DNA of 49,123 nt. It comes from JBOGIF01 sp050742415. GTDB lineage: Bacteria; Actinomycetota; Acidimicrobiia; Acidimicrobiales; AC-14. Below the pieces are notes generated by a model, which saw only the letters and a program-made list of their open reading frames with translations, searched no databases and was not told the DNA's origin. The position numbers were made by a program, and so were the translations under genes. Below are positions 15,506 through 23,332 of this stretch, in pieces. Every line of letters starts with the position of its first letter. The stretch's first letter is position 1. The stretch covers positions 1 to 49,123 of the forward strand of contig JBOGIF010000045.1 of the NCBI GenBank assembly GCA_050742415.1, given 5' to 3'.

Positions 15506-15665
15506 GCCCGGTGAGCCACACAGTGAGGGCAGCGTCCATGCTGCGACCTCCTGGTCAGGGCGCTGACTCACCGGAATCACACGGCCGGTTCGGATCGGAC
15601 GATGCACCGAACAGGATCACGTCGCGGCACTCACGTGCCGCAAACCGGCGCAGGCGCTCGCAACT

Positions 15666-16835
15666 ATGGTCGGAGCCGTGCCCGATCCCGGCGCCGCCGA
15701 CGCTGCCCGTCGCCTGGTGGTCGAACGCAATCTCGTGCGGGCGGCATTCGACCACCTCACCCGGGACGCCGTCACCTCCCTGCCCTTCGAGGTGCTCGGC
15801 CCGACCAAGGCGCTGCTCAAGCGCTTTCTCTCAACGGAGCCGTGGGGATCCGACCACGACGATGCCCTGGCCGCGGCGGTAGGGCCGGGCGAGGGCGAGT
15901 GGCGTCGGCCGCTCGATGCGGACGTGGCCTTGGAGTTCGGATGGCAGTCCGGCCGTTTCCGCGTGCACGTGTGCTCGACTGCCGCCGACTCCGGATCTGA
16001 CGCCGGTGGCGGATCCGCTCCAGAACCGGCGCGAGCCACCGGCCTCACCTTCGCCGGCCCGGTGGTACCCGAGGTCACGCCCAACCCGCGCACGATCATG
16101 TTCCGAGTCGGTCCGATCAACGACGGTGCCAGCCGCTGGTACGAGTCGGCGAACGACATCGGTGACCCCTCCGTGGCCAAGTTGTTCGACCGGTTCGAGG
16201 AGGTGGCCAACGTCCTGGTCGGCCCCGACTTCGTCGCCGTCGGACTGCACCGTCCTGGCGATTGGGAGCGCCTGCTCGAACCCGTGCTCGCGGTGGTCAG
16301 CGAGGAGTTCGCCGAGCACGCCGCCATCGGTGACGACGGCGATGACGATGATGAGCCCTTGGCTTCCGGGCCCGTTCCGGTGAACGCGCCGACGGCGGGG
16401 CGAGGCCGCAACCAGGGCCGCCTCGTGAAAGCGTGGCAGGAGCTGGGGTCGCTGCGGCCGGCCGACCCGACCGACCTGGTCCTGGTGCGAGCAGCGGCGG
16501 GCGACCGTAACTCCGCTTTCCGACAGGTGGCTGCGAACCTGCTGCGGGAGGCCGACCCCGAGGTAGCGGCAGCGGAATGGGCCTGTTTGGTAACCGACGC
16601 TGTGCGCTCGGTGCGCCGGGCCACCGTAGATGCCATGGTCGACGTCGGCCGCCAGGAGCTACGGCCGCTTCTGGAGGCCGCCCTCGCCGACGCCGACGCG
16701 TGGGTGCGCTGGAAGGCATTGCGGGGACTGGCCGAGATCGGGTCCGCTCCCAGCCGGGAGACGATCGCCGCCCACGCAGCCGACCCGGACTTCCGGGTCC
16801 GCCTGGAAGCGGCCGCCGCGCTCCAGAGCGGTTGA
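15666..16835 (+). CDS. Nfu N-terminal domain fused to HEAT repeats (CvfC-like)
   Basis: 389 residues. After an N-terminal helical segment, residues about 138-220 (NPRTIMFRVGPINDG through LVGPDFVAVGLHRPGDWERL) resemble the Nfu/NifU N-terminal scaffold domain, but the FeS-binding CxxC C-terminal domain of true Nfu is absent. An Asp-rich linker leads to HEAT-like repeats (residues about 255-389), with repeated Arg/Asp turns as in DAWVRWKALRGLAEIG. The combination recalls the Staphylococcus conserved virulence factor C type, whose function is not settled. GTG at 15678 is an alternative start. It is apparently a single-gene unit. Confidence 0.65.
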   Translation: MVGAVPDPGAADAARRLVVERNLVRAAFDHLTRDAVTSLPFEVLGPTKALLKRFLSTEPWGSDHDDALAAAVGPGEGEWRRPLDADVALEFGWQSGRFRVHVCSTAADSGSDAGGGSAPEPARATGLTFAGPVVPEVTPNPRTIMFRVGPINDGASRWYESANDIGDPSVAKLFDRFEEVANVLVGPDFVAVGLHRPGDWERLLEPVLAVVSEEFAEHAAIGDDGDDDDEPLASGPVPVNAPTAGRGRNQGRLVKAWQELGSLRPADPTDLVLVRAAAGDRNSAFRQVAANLLREADPEVAAAEWACLVTDAVRSVRRATVDAMVDVGRQELRPLLEAALADADAWVRWKALRGLAEIGSAPSRETIAAHAADPDFRVRLEAAAALQSG

Positions 16836-16942
16836 ACGTCGTCCCACGCCGGAGCCCGAGTTGCATCCCGAGATCGAGCCGCTTGCTCGGTCCTGCTCGG
16901 TTGCTGGGTCGGGCGGGGTGGGGGCCGCTTACCCGCAGGATC

Positions 16943-17320
16943 TCAGAGTGGGATGAGCCGAAGACTGGGATCGAGGAGCCGGAGATCGTCGGGGTCCGAG
17001 GTGACAACGTCTTGTTGGCTGCGACGCGCGCAGACGACGACGTGGGCATCGGTGATGTCGGTTGTCCCAGTCGCGGCGAGGAGGCGCCCGACGTTGGTCG
17101 CATCCACGCGGTCCAGGGGAACGACGTCTGTGGTCGGTTGGCGGACCAGACGTGCCAGGCGAACCTGGCGTTCGGGCCGGCGGATCGCCTGGGCGAGCGC
17201 AGTGGCAGGAACGGTTATCCGGACGCCCTTCTCCCGAGAGCGGGCAAGCAGTACCAGGACTCGACGGTCGTCGCGGTCCAACGCGATCAGTCCGCCGGCG
17301 TCGAGGGTTACGCCCGGCAT
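16943..17320 (-). CDS. VapC-type PIN-domain toxin
   Basis: 125 residues with an N-terminal TLDAGGLIALDR (first acidic residue), a central DRVDATNVGRLLAATGTTDITDAHVV that supplies further acidic residues, and a terminal TSDPDDLRLLDPSLRLI strand, matching the PIN fold. It starts at an ATG sharing one base with the antitoxin's TAA. An endoribonuclease acting on RNA such as tRNA is the family role. The 107 nt between its end and the upstream convergent gene hold no gene. Confidence 0.8.
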   Translation of the reverse strand: MPGVTLDAGGLIALDRDDRRVLVLLARSREKGVRITVPATALAQAIRRPERQVRLARLVRQPTTDVVPLDRVDATNVGRLLAATGTTDITDAHVVVCARRSQQDVVTSDPDDLRLLDPSLRLIPL

Positions 17321-17580
17321 TAGGCGACCGATCTCTCTGGGCGGTCCTCGACACCGAGGATCTCGTCGGCCCAGGCCCGTTCTTCGTCCGACAGCGTGCC
17401 ACCGGTTTCTCGGAGAGCTTCAGCGAGCAGCGCACCCCAGCCGGCGACGTCATCGAGGGCGACGCCCACGGCATGCTGGACGAACCCCGACAGGCTTGTC
17501 GCCGTCCCCGACTCGACGAGGGCGCGAATCCGGCCCACCTGCACCTCGTCGAGTGTGATCGTCACCTTCCGTGTCGCCAT
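17320..17580 (-). CDS. Antitoxin of the leftward VapBC module
   Basis: 86 residues: an N-terminal strand MATRKVTITLDEVQVGRIRA typical of ribbon-helix-helix or CopG-like DNA-binding antitoxins, then an acidic helical C-terminus that would wrap the toxin. The ATG at 17580 was chosen; another ATG at 17589 is possible. A longer in-frame reading to 17856 crosses the divergent module and is a shadow. It faces a second toxin-antitoxin module across a 114-nt region with a palindromic operator. Confidence 0.75.
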   Translation of the reverse strand: MATRKVTITLDEVQVGRIRALVESGTATSLSGFVQHAVGVALDDVAGWGALLAEALRETGGTLSDEERAWADEILGVEDRPERSVA

Positions 17581-17645
17581 ACCGCTTACCATACCAAGCC
17601 CGTGTACGTCGCGGGCCACCGAACACGACGTTTTTGCAAGGAACC

Positions 17646-17684
17646 TGGCGCTAAGATGCCTGCAATAGCGCCAGAACAGCGCTA
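17646..17684. promoter_or_regulatory. Operator candidate between divergent VapBC modules
   Basis: TGGCGCTA (17646-17653) and TAGCGCCA (17666-17673) are perfect 8-bp inverted arms. A further GCGCTAA copy follows at about 17679. The array lies 11 nt before the rightward antitoxin start, a typical site for VapBC autorepression. Confidence 0.55.
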
Positions 17685-17694
17685 ATCTGCGAAC

Positions 17695-17925
17695 ATGCCC
17701 AGCATCCAAGTGAAGGACGTCCCTCAGGACGTTCACTCCGTCCTGAGACGGCGGGCCGGGGCCGCCGGCCAGTCTCTTCAGGAGTACCTGCTCGCGCTGC
17801 TGATGGACGAGGCTCGAACGCCAACGCTCGATGAGCTTCTCGAGCGCGTCGAGCACCGCACTGGTGGTCGGGTCTCCCTGAAGGAGGCAGCGCGGGCGGT
17901 CCGTGCCGATCGCGATGCACGTTGA
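17695..17925 (+). CDS. VapB/FitA-type antitoxin
   Basis: 76 residues. SIQVKDVPQDVHSVLRRRAG followed by GQSLQEYLLALLMDEA is the ribbon-helix-helix DNA-binding pattern of FitA/VapB antitoxins (strand IQVKDVP, helix, turn, helix). The remaining helix TLDELLERVEHRTGG is the toxin-binding part. It is coupled to the next gene, whose TTG start overlaps its TGA. The palindromic array just upstream is its likely binding site. Confidence 0.85.
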   Translation: MPSIQVKDVPQDVHSVLRRRAGAAGQSLQEYLLALLMDEARTPTLDELLERVEHRTGGRVSLKEAARAVRADRDAR

Positions 17926-18314
17926 TCGTCGTCGACGCGAGCGTGATCGTCTCGGCTCTCGCCGACGGCGGACCTGACGGGCGGAACGTCAGGGCGAGGG
18001 TCTCCGGGGAGCATCTCGCGGCGCCGGAGGTCATCGACCTCGAGGTCGTGTCCGCCTTCCGGAGGCTGTGTTCGGCGGGCCGGCTCGATGGCGACCGGGC
18101 CGAAGCGGCGATCGCCGACCTACAGGAGCTTCGTATCCAGCGGGTTCCACATCGCAGCCTCCTCGAACGCTGTTGGGAGCTGCGCGAGACCATGACCGTC
18201 TATGACGCTTCGTATGTCGCGCTTGCAGAGAGCCTCCAGGCGACTCTGCTGACCGGGGATCAGCGGCTCGCGAAGGCGCCCGGCGCCCGTTGCGTGTTCG
18301 AGGTGGTTTCCTGA
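17922..18314 (+). CDS. VapC-type PIN-domain toxin
   Basis: 130 residues from TTG at 17922, which overlaps the antitoxin stop. MIVVDASVIVSALADGG holds the first catalytic Asp, APEVIDLEVVSAFRRL the conserved Glu, and VYDASYVALAESLQATLLTGD the remaining acidic residues, so all PIN catalytic positions look intact. It is an RNA-cleaving toxin neutralised by the preceding antitoxin. It ends 26 nt before the convergent end of the 148-residue His-rich gene. Confidence 0.87.
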   Translation: MIVVDASVIVSALADGGPDGRNVRARVSGEHLAAPEVIDLEVVSAFRRLCSAGRLDGDRAEAAIADLQELRIQRVPHRSLLERCWELRETMTVYDASYVALAESLQATLLTGDQRLAKAPGARCVFEVVS

Positions 18315-18340
18315 AAGTCCTCGACCGTAAGGACGGGAGA

Positions 18341-18787
18341 TCAGGCCGGGCCGCCGCCTGAAATCTGCTCGTCGTCGACCCAGACGACCTCGCAGTCGAG
18401 CTCGCAGCGCTGCTTTCCGTGTAGGCCGCCCACCCGGCGCCTGATGTCGTCGGCCACGCCGGCGACGTTGTGGGCGAGAATGCGTGTCCACGAGTACCGG
18501 CAACTGCCCTCGCTCCTGGGTTGCAGAGGCGAGATGCGGTCGACATGGGCGGACACCTGGTCGCCGTCGATGACGACATGGAGACTGTCGTGTGCAGAGA
18601 CCTCTCGGAACGACGTCTTGCCGGGGTGGAAGATGCCACCGAGCTTTGAGTCTCGGCGGAAGCCTGCTGTCTCGAGCGCCTGCTGCATGCCGAGAGGATC
18701 GTCCGTCGTGAAGGTGCTCTCCTTGCCGCTCATCTCGAGATGTCTACGGAGTTGGCGCCAGGAGCGGATGGGAGGCCGGCCGGTCAT
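18341..18787 (-). CDS. His-rich conserved protein, homologous to the C-terminal domain of the HAD fusion; coupled to a putative selenoprotein
   Basis: 148 residues. The segments GFRRDSKLGGIFHPGKTSFREV, DSLHVVIDGDQVSAHVDRIS and CRYSWTRILAHNVAGVADDI align closely with residues about 300-380 of the protein at 233-1432. The two therefore share an undescribed domain with conserved His (HV, SAHVD, AHN) and a CRYS motif. Two further Cys lie near the end (QRCELDCEV). I do not recognise a family. The ATG overlaps the stop of the upstream DUF1059 gene (ATGA), so the two are translated as a unit. A metal-binding or redox-linked domain is only a guess. Confidence 0.7.
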   Translation of the reverse strand: MTGRPPIRSWRQLRRHLEMSGKESTFTTDDPLGMQQALETAGFRRDSKLGGIFHPGKTSFREVSAHDSLHVVIDGDQVSAHVDRISPLQPRSEGSCRYSWTRILAHNVAGVADDIRRRVGGLHGKQRCELDCEVVWVDDEQISGGGPA

Positions 18788-18960
18788 GTCCGCCGCATCC
18801 GTTGCCGCACGAAGTTGGCGATGGTCGCGCTGGTGCTATTGATCTGGTGCGCCTTCTTCACGTGCGCGGCGAACAGTGCCAGAAGCTCTTCCGGCGTGTC
18901 CGCGGTCCCCTGCCACCTGCAGGCGTGTCCTGCATCCCTTCACCTGAACTGGTAGGCCAC
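18784..18960 (-). CDS. DUF1059-type small protein, putative selenoprotein (in-frame UGA = Sec7)
   Basis: From GTG at 18960 the frame reads VAYQFR, UGA (18940-18942), RDAGHACRWQGTADTPEELL, then ALFAAHVKKAHQIN and a basic end RQRMRRT before TGA at 18784: 58 residues. DUF1059 proteins have the form F-x-C-x6-C followed by a T-x-EEEL helix and H...AH; here the UGA falls exactly on the first Cys and the second Cys (14) keeps the six-residue spacing. The stop overlaps the next gene's ATG, which supports the frame. A SECIS-like hairpin follows the UGA. The organism also has Sec-type grdA and grdB. A nonsense mutation of a Cys codon is the alternative. Confidence 0.7.
18909..18923 (-). promoter_or_regulatory. 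SECIS-like hairpin of the DUF1059 gene
   Basis: CCTGC-AGGTG-GCAGG lies +17 to +31 after the UGA. It is a 5-bp stem whose loop AGGTG sits at +22 to +26, with a G in the first two loop positions. The TGC-AGGT junction recalls the E. coli fdhF SECIS loop, and TGC/GCA also closes the grdB hairpin loop. A competing stem, TGCAGG/CCTGCA, exists at +6 to +22. Confidence 0.55.
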
Positions 18961-19015
18961 GGGCTCATTCTGCCCTGGACGCGCCGGGCAGCGCGCGCGG
19001 CGCGCACAACGGCGC

Positions 19016-20233
19016 TCAGGCCGTCAGGGCGTCGGCAAGCTCCCGCACGAAGAGGCCTACGTCGGTCACGATGCCCAAGGCCTGCTGGGTGCCCCGGTCG
19101 GCCAGCTTCGTGACCACGGCCTGGTTGATGTCGACGCAGTAGATCTCCACGCTGGCCGCCAACAAGTTGCCGACGGCCACGGCGTGGAGGGTGGAGGCCA
19201 GCATGAGAGCGACGCGTACGCCGTCGAGATGCGCACGCATGGCGTCCTGCGCTTCGACCACGTCGGTCACCACGTCGGGCAGCGGGCCGTCGTCGCGCAC
19301 CGAGCCACCGAGCACGAACGGCACCCCACGGCGCACGCACTCGTACATGACCCCAACGGTGAGGTCGCCGTCGGTGACACCCCGCTCGATGGATCCCCAC
19401 CGGCGGACCGCGTTGATGACGCGGAGGTGGTTGGCGTGGCTGCCCTCGGTGGTGGCGCCCTCCATAACGGACACGCCCAATGACGTGCCGAAGAGGCTCG
19501 TCTCGATGTCGTGGGTGGCGAACCCGTTGCCGGAGAACAGCACGTCGACCCATCCCTCGCGCACGAGGGTGGCAAGGTGCGGGCCGGCCCCCGTGTGGAC
19601 CACCGCCGGACCGGGGACGGCGAGCAGGCGGCCGCCGTCGGCGCGCGACGCGCGTATGCGATCGGCCACCCGGGTGACCAGCAGGCCCTTGGGCTTCTCG
19701 GCCGAGACCTCCGAGGTCATGAACTCGAACTGGCCCACACCCCTGGGCTTCTCCCGTGGCCTGACCCGCACCCCGCCCTGGCCCACGACCACCGCGTCGC
19801 CGGCCCGCACGTGGTGCATAGGCCGGGCCTGCGCGCGCCGGCCGGCCCGGTCGACGACGAGCGCGCAGTCCATCTCCGGGCGGTCCACCTCGAGCCAGCG
19901 ACCCTCGACCCGGACCGAGGTCGGCAGGTTGGTGGTGGCGTAGAAGCCCTCGGGCAGGACGCCAGGTAGGGGAGCCGGGACCAGCACGGCGTCGCCCGTT
20001 TCGAGCGGTTGGGCGCCGTGGGGGTGCAGCTCGGCCAACAGCTTGCCCAGCGCAGCTTCGTCGGCCGCGGTGATCGTGATGCGGGCGACGGACGGGTTCG
20101 CGTTGGACCGGCCGAGGTCGAGGTCGACCATCCGGTAGTCGGCCCCGGCATCGACGATCAGGTCGAGGATCCTGGCGAGAACCAGCGAGTCGATGATGTG
20201 GCCCCGCACCTCGACGGTCTCGCTGGCGCTCAC
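19016..20233 (-). CDS. Ornithine cyclodeaminase, archaeal-type (LOR/SDH domain, TIGR00300-like)
   Basis: 405 residues from GTG at 20233. The N-terminal ETVEVRGHIIDSLVLARILD and DYRMVDLDLGRSNANPSVAR are characteristic of the LOR/SDH conserved domain. The later VVHTGAGPHLATLVREGWVD, GNGFATHDIETSLFGTSLG and EGSHANHLRVINAVRRWGSI match the family that converts L-ornithine to L-proline and ammonia, using NAD internally. The gene diverges by 58 nt from putA, whose product degrades proline, so the pair forms an ornithine-to-proline-to-glutamate route. In-frame starts further upstream enter putA and were rejected. Confidence 0.82.
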   Translation of the reverse strand: MSASETVEVRGHIIDSLVLARILDLIVDAGADYRMVDLDLGRSNANPSVARITITAADEAALGKLLAELHPHGAQPLETGDAVLVPAPLPGVLPEGFYATTNLPTSVRVEGRWLEVDRPEMDCALVVDRAGRRAQARPMHHVRAGDAVVVGQGGVRVRPREKPRGVGQFEFMTSEVSAEKPKGLLVTRVADRIRASRADGGRLLAVPGPAVVHTGAGPHLATLVREGWVDVLFSGNGFATHDIETSLFGTSLGVSVMEGATTEGSHANHLRVINAVRRWGSIERGVTDGDLTVGVMYECVRRGVPFVLGGSVRDDGPLPDVVTDVVEAQDAMRAHLDGVRVALMLASTLHAVAVGNLLAASVEIYCVDINQAVVTKLADRGTQQALGIVTDVGLFVRELADALTA

Positions 20234-20291
20234 CGCTACGAACCTTAGGACTGCGCCTCCCGAGGGACACCGGCCGCAATACCGTTGGGTC

Positions 20292-23288
20292 GTGGCCGGC
20301 GCCCTCGAACCCGAGGTGGACGCCCTGGCGCGGCACATCGCCGAGATGGGAAAGTCGCACCGGGCCCGGCTCGTCGAGTCATCGTGGTGGACGGAGCAGA
20401 TGCTCGAGTGGGCGATGTCGCACCCGTCGTTCAAGACCCAGCTGTTCCGCTTCGTCGATGTCTTCCCCGCCACCACCGGCGACGCCGACGTGTTACGCCA
20501 TCTGTGCGAGTACTTCGACGGCGACGATGTGCCGCGGATCCTCGACCTCGGCCTGGGCGCAGCCGACCACCTCCCGATGGGCAAGGCCGCTGCGGCCTCG
20601 GTGGCCCGACGGAACATCGGCCGGGTGGCCCGGCAGTTCATCGTGGGCACCGACGCCGCGGAGGCGGCCTCCCGTCTGCACCACCTCTGGCAGCAGGGGA
20701 GCGCGTTCACCGTCGACCTTCTGGGTGAGAAGACGCTCAGTGAGGCGGAGGCCGACCGCTACGCGGCGCGGGTTGAGGAGCTGTTGGCCACGCTCGTTGT
20801 CGCCACCCGGGACTGGGCTCCGGACGACCGCCTGGAGCGGGATGACCTTGGCCCCGTGGCCCGGGTCAACGTCAGCGTCAAGCCCACGGCCATGGCGTCG
20901 CGGTACGCCCCGCTGAGCGCCGCCGACGGCCTCGCCCAGGCCAAGGCCCGGCTGCGGCCGCTGCTACGGCAGGCCGCGACCGCAGGGGCCTTCGTGCACG
21001 TCGACGCCGAGCACTACGACGTCAAGGACCTGACCCTCGCGTTGTTCCGCGAGCTTCTGGCCGAGCCTGACTTCGCGGACCTCGCGTCGGGCGTCGTCGT
21101 GCAGGCATACCTGCGCGACTCCTACGCCGACCTGGCCGACCTCATCGCGTTCTCGGCCGGGAGAGCCCGGCCCCTGACCGTACGGCTGGTCAAAGGCGCC
21201 TACTGGGACACCGAGACGGTGGTGGCGCGGGCTGCCGGGTGGCCCGTGCCGGTCTTCGTCCGCAAGGAGGAGACCGACGCCAACTACGAGCGGTGTGTGC
21301 GGCTCCTGCACGATCACCACGGCGAGGTCCGGGCCGCCTTCGGCAGCCACAACCTCCGCTCGCTGGCGTACGCCGTGGCCTACGCCCGCTCGGTTGGCAT
21401 CCCCGACAACGGCTACGAGATCCAGCTCCTGCACGGCATGGCCGAGCCGGTCCACGCCGCCGTCCGGCGCCTCGGGTTGCGCCTACGGGTCTACGCCCCG
21501 GTGGGCGACCTCGTGCCAGGCATGGCCTACCTGGTGCGCCGCCTGCTCGAGAACACCGCCAACGAGAGCTTCGTGCGGCTCCGCTTCGTGGAGGGCCGCA
21601 ACCTCGACGAGCTGCTGGCGCCACCGGCCGTCGGCGGGCTCCCAGATCCAGTTCCCAAAGACGCGCCGGCGGAGCGGGCGCCGCCGACCGACGCTGGGTC
21701 GCCCGGCCGGTACCAGCCCGAGCCGGTGGCCGAATGGCGGCGCGAGCGAGTGCGCCGGGACTTCTCCACGGCCGTGGAGGGCATGGCCGACTCGAGCCGC
21801 GGAGGGCTCGGCGCGACCGTGGCGGCGGTGATAGGCGGGCGCCGGTTCATGACGCCCGAGACCATCGTCTCGGTCGACCCGGCCAAGCCGGCCACGACGG
21901 TGGCCCTCTCCGCCTGCTGCGGCGTCGACGAGGCCGACGAGGCCATCGAGGTCGCCCTTGGGGCGTGGCCGGCCTGGCGTGACAGCCCCGCCCCCGAGCG
22001 CGCCGGAGTCTTGTTCCGCGCCGCGGCCTGGATGCGGGAGCGGCGGGACCAGCTCGCCGCCCTCGAGGTGTTCGAGGCGGGCAAGCCCTGGCCCGATGCC
22101 GACGCCGACGTGTGCGAGGCCATCGACTTCTGCGAGTACTACGCGCGCCAGATGCTGCGCCTCGACGCCGGAGCCGACGTGGCCTCCGCGCCGGGTGAGC
22201 GCAACACCATGCGCTACGAGGGCCGAGGTGTTGGCGTGGTCATCGCGCCTTGGAACTTCCCGCTGGCCATCCCCACCGGGATGGTCGTGGCTACGCTCGT
22301 CGCCGGCAACGCGGTCGTGTTCAAGCCAGCCGAGCAGACACCCGCGATCGGCGCCCGCCTGTTGGAGGCACTGGCCGCCGCCGGGCTGCCCGAGGGTGTG
22401 CTGGCCTTCCTGCCCGGGCGCGGCGAGGTGGTGGGCGCCCACCTGGTGGAGCACCCAGCGGTTTCCTTCGTGGCCTTCACCGGGTCGAAGCCGGTCGGCC
22501 TCGGGATCGTGGAGGCTGCCGCTGTCCACCGGCCGGGGCAGGCGCAGGTCAAGCGGGTCGTGGCCGAGATGGGCGGCAAGAACGCCATCGTCGTGGACTC
22601 GGATGCCGACCTCGACCAGGCGATCCCTATCGTCGCGACCTCCGCCTTCGGCTACTCGGGCCAGAAGTGCTCGGCGTGCTCCCGCCTCATCGTTCTCGAA
22701 GAGGTCCACGACCAGATGGTCGAGCGCCTGGTCGCCCGGGCGCGCGAGCTACGCGTCGGCCCCCCGAGTGAGATGGGTGTGGACATGGGACCGCTGATCG
22801 ACGAGGAGGCCTACGTACGGGTGCGGTCCTACGTCGACGCCGCCCCGGGCCAGGGCCGGGTGGCACTCGCCCGCGGCGACGTTCCGGTCGACGGTTATTT
22901 CGTGGGGCCGACGATCGTCACCGACGTGGAACCCACCGGCCGGCTGGCGACCGAGGAGGTCTTCGGGCCGGTGCTGGCGGTGATGCGAGCCGCCAGCTTC
23001 GAAGAGGCGCTGGCGCTGGCCAACGCCTCCGACTACGCCCTCGCCGCCGGGATCGTGTCGCGTTCCCCGTCGCACATCGCCCGGGCCACCCGGGCGCTGC
23101 GGGCCGGCAATGTCTACGTCAACCGGCCGATAACAGGGGCGGTGGTGGGTCGCCAGCCGTTCGGTGGGTTCGGCCTGTCGGGTGTCGGCTCCAAGGCGGG
23201 CGGCCCGGACTACCTGCTCCAGTTCCTCGACCCTCGGGCCGTGAGCGAGAACACCCTCCGCCAGGGCTTCGCCCCCGACGCTCATTGA
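20292..23288 (+). CDS. putA: Bifunctional proline dehydrogenase / delta-1-pyrroline-5-carboxylate dehydrogenase
   Basis: 998 residues from GTG at 20292. Residues about 200-470 are the FAD proline dehydrogenase barrel, with VNVSVKPTAM, VRLVKGAYWDTE, ATHN-like FGSHNLRSLAYA, EIQLLHGMAEP and RRLLENTANESFVR. Residues about 540-990 are the NAD aldehyde dehydrogenase, with VIAPWNFPLAIPTGM, EMGGKNAIVVDSDADLD and catalytic Cys in GYSGQKCSACSRLIV. It oxidises proline to glutamate with channelling of the intermediate. There is no N-terminal ribbon-helix-helix regulator domain, so it is not a trifunctional PutA. Expression is likely linked to the divergent ornithine cyclodeaminase. Confidence 0.93.
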   Translation: MAGALEPEVDALARHIAEMGKSHRARLVESSWWTEQMLEWAMSHPSFKTQLFRFVDVFPATTGDADVLRHLCEYFDGDDVPRILDLGLGAADHLPMGKAAAASVARRNIGRVARQFIVGTDAAEAASRLHHLWQQGSAFTVDLLGEKTLSEAEADRYAARVEELLATLVVATRDWAPDDRLERDDLGPVARVNVSVKPTAMASRYAPLSAADGLAQAKARLRPLLRQAATAGAFVHVDAEHYDVKDLTLALFRELLAEPDFADLASGVVVQAYLRDSYADLADLIAFSAGRARPLTVRLVKGAYWDTETVVARAAGWPVPVFVRKEETDANYERCVRLLHDHHGEVRAAFGSHNLRSLAYAVAYARSVGIPDNGYEIQLLHGMAEPVHAAVRRLGLRLRVYAPVGDLVPGMAYLVRRLLENTANESFVRLRFVEGRNLDELLAPPAVGGLPDPVPKDAPAERAPPTDAGSPGRYQPEPVAEWRRERVRRDFSTAVEGMADSSRGGLGATVAAVIGGRRFMTPETIVSVDPAKPATTVALSACCGVDEADEAIEVALGAWPAWRDSPAPERAGVLFRAAAWMRERRDQLAALEVFEAGKPWPDADADVCEAIDFCEYYARQMLRLDAGADVASAPGERNTMRYEGRGVGVVIAPWNFPLAIPTGMVVATLVAGNAVVFKPAEQTPAIGARLLEALAAAGLPEGVLAFLPGRGEVVGAHLVEHPAVSFVAFTGSKPVGLGIVEAAAVHRPGQAQVKRVVAEMGGKNAIVVDSDADLDQAIPIVATSAFGYSGQKCSACSRLIVLEEVHDQMVERLVARARELRVGPPSEMGVDMGPLIDEEAYVRVRSYVDAAPGQGRVALARGDVPVDGYFVGPTIVTDVEPTGRLATEEVFGPVLAVMRAASFEEALALANASDYALAAGIVSRSPSHIARATRALRAGNVYVNRPITGAVVGRQPFGGFGLSGVGSKAGGPDYLLQFLDPRAVSENTLRQGFAPDAH

Positions 23289-23332
23289 CTTGGGCGCGGG
23301 CGGCAACGGCACGGGCTGGTCCGGGCACGCCG

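Larger units (their letters stand above)
15099..15665. other. 567-nt stretch with no confident gene
   Basis: It contains a GC-rich hairpin just after the radical SAM gene (15114-15129) and one short doubtful ORF (15338-15505). Other open frames on both strands lack start signals or protein-like composition. It separates the DoxX operon from the Nfu_N-HEAT gene and probably carries the promoter of the latter. Confidence 0.5.

Noticed and set aside
16836..16942. Small gene between the Nfu_N-HEAT gene and the VapC gene
   Set aside because: No frame there has a plausible start and protein-like composition.
18784..18960. DUF1059 gene as a pseudogene with a nonsense mutation
   Set aside because: Not excluded, but the UGA falls exactly on the conserved Cys, the rest is intact and coupled to the next gene, and the genome has two other Sec genes.
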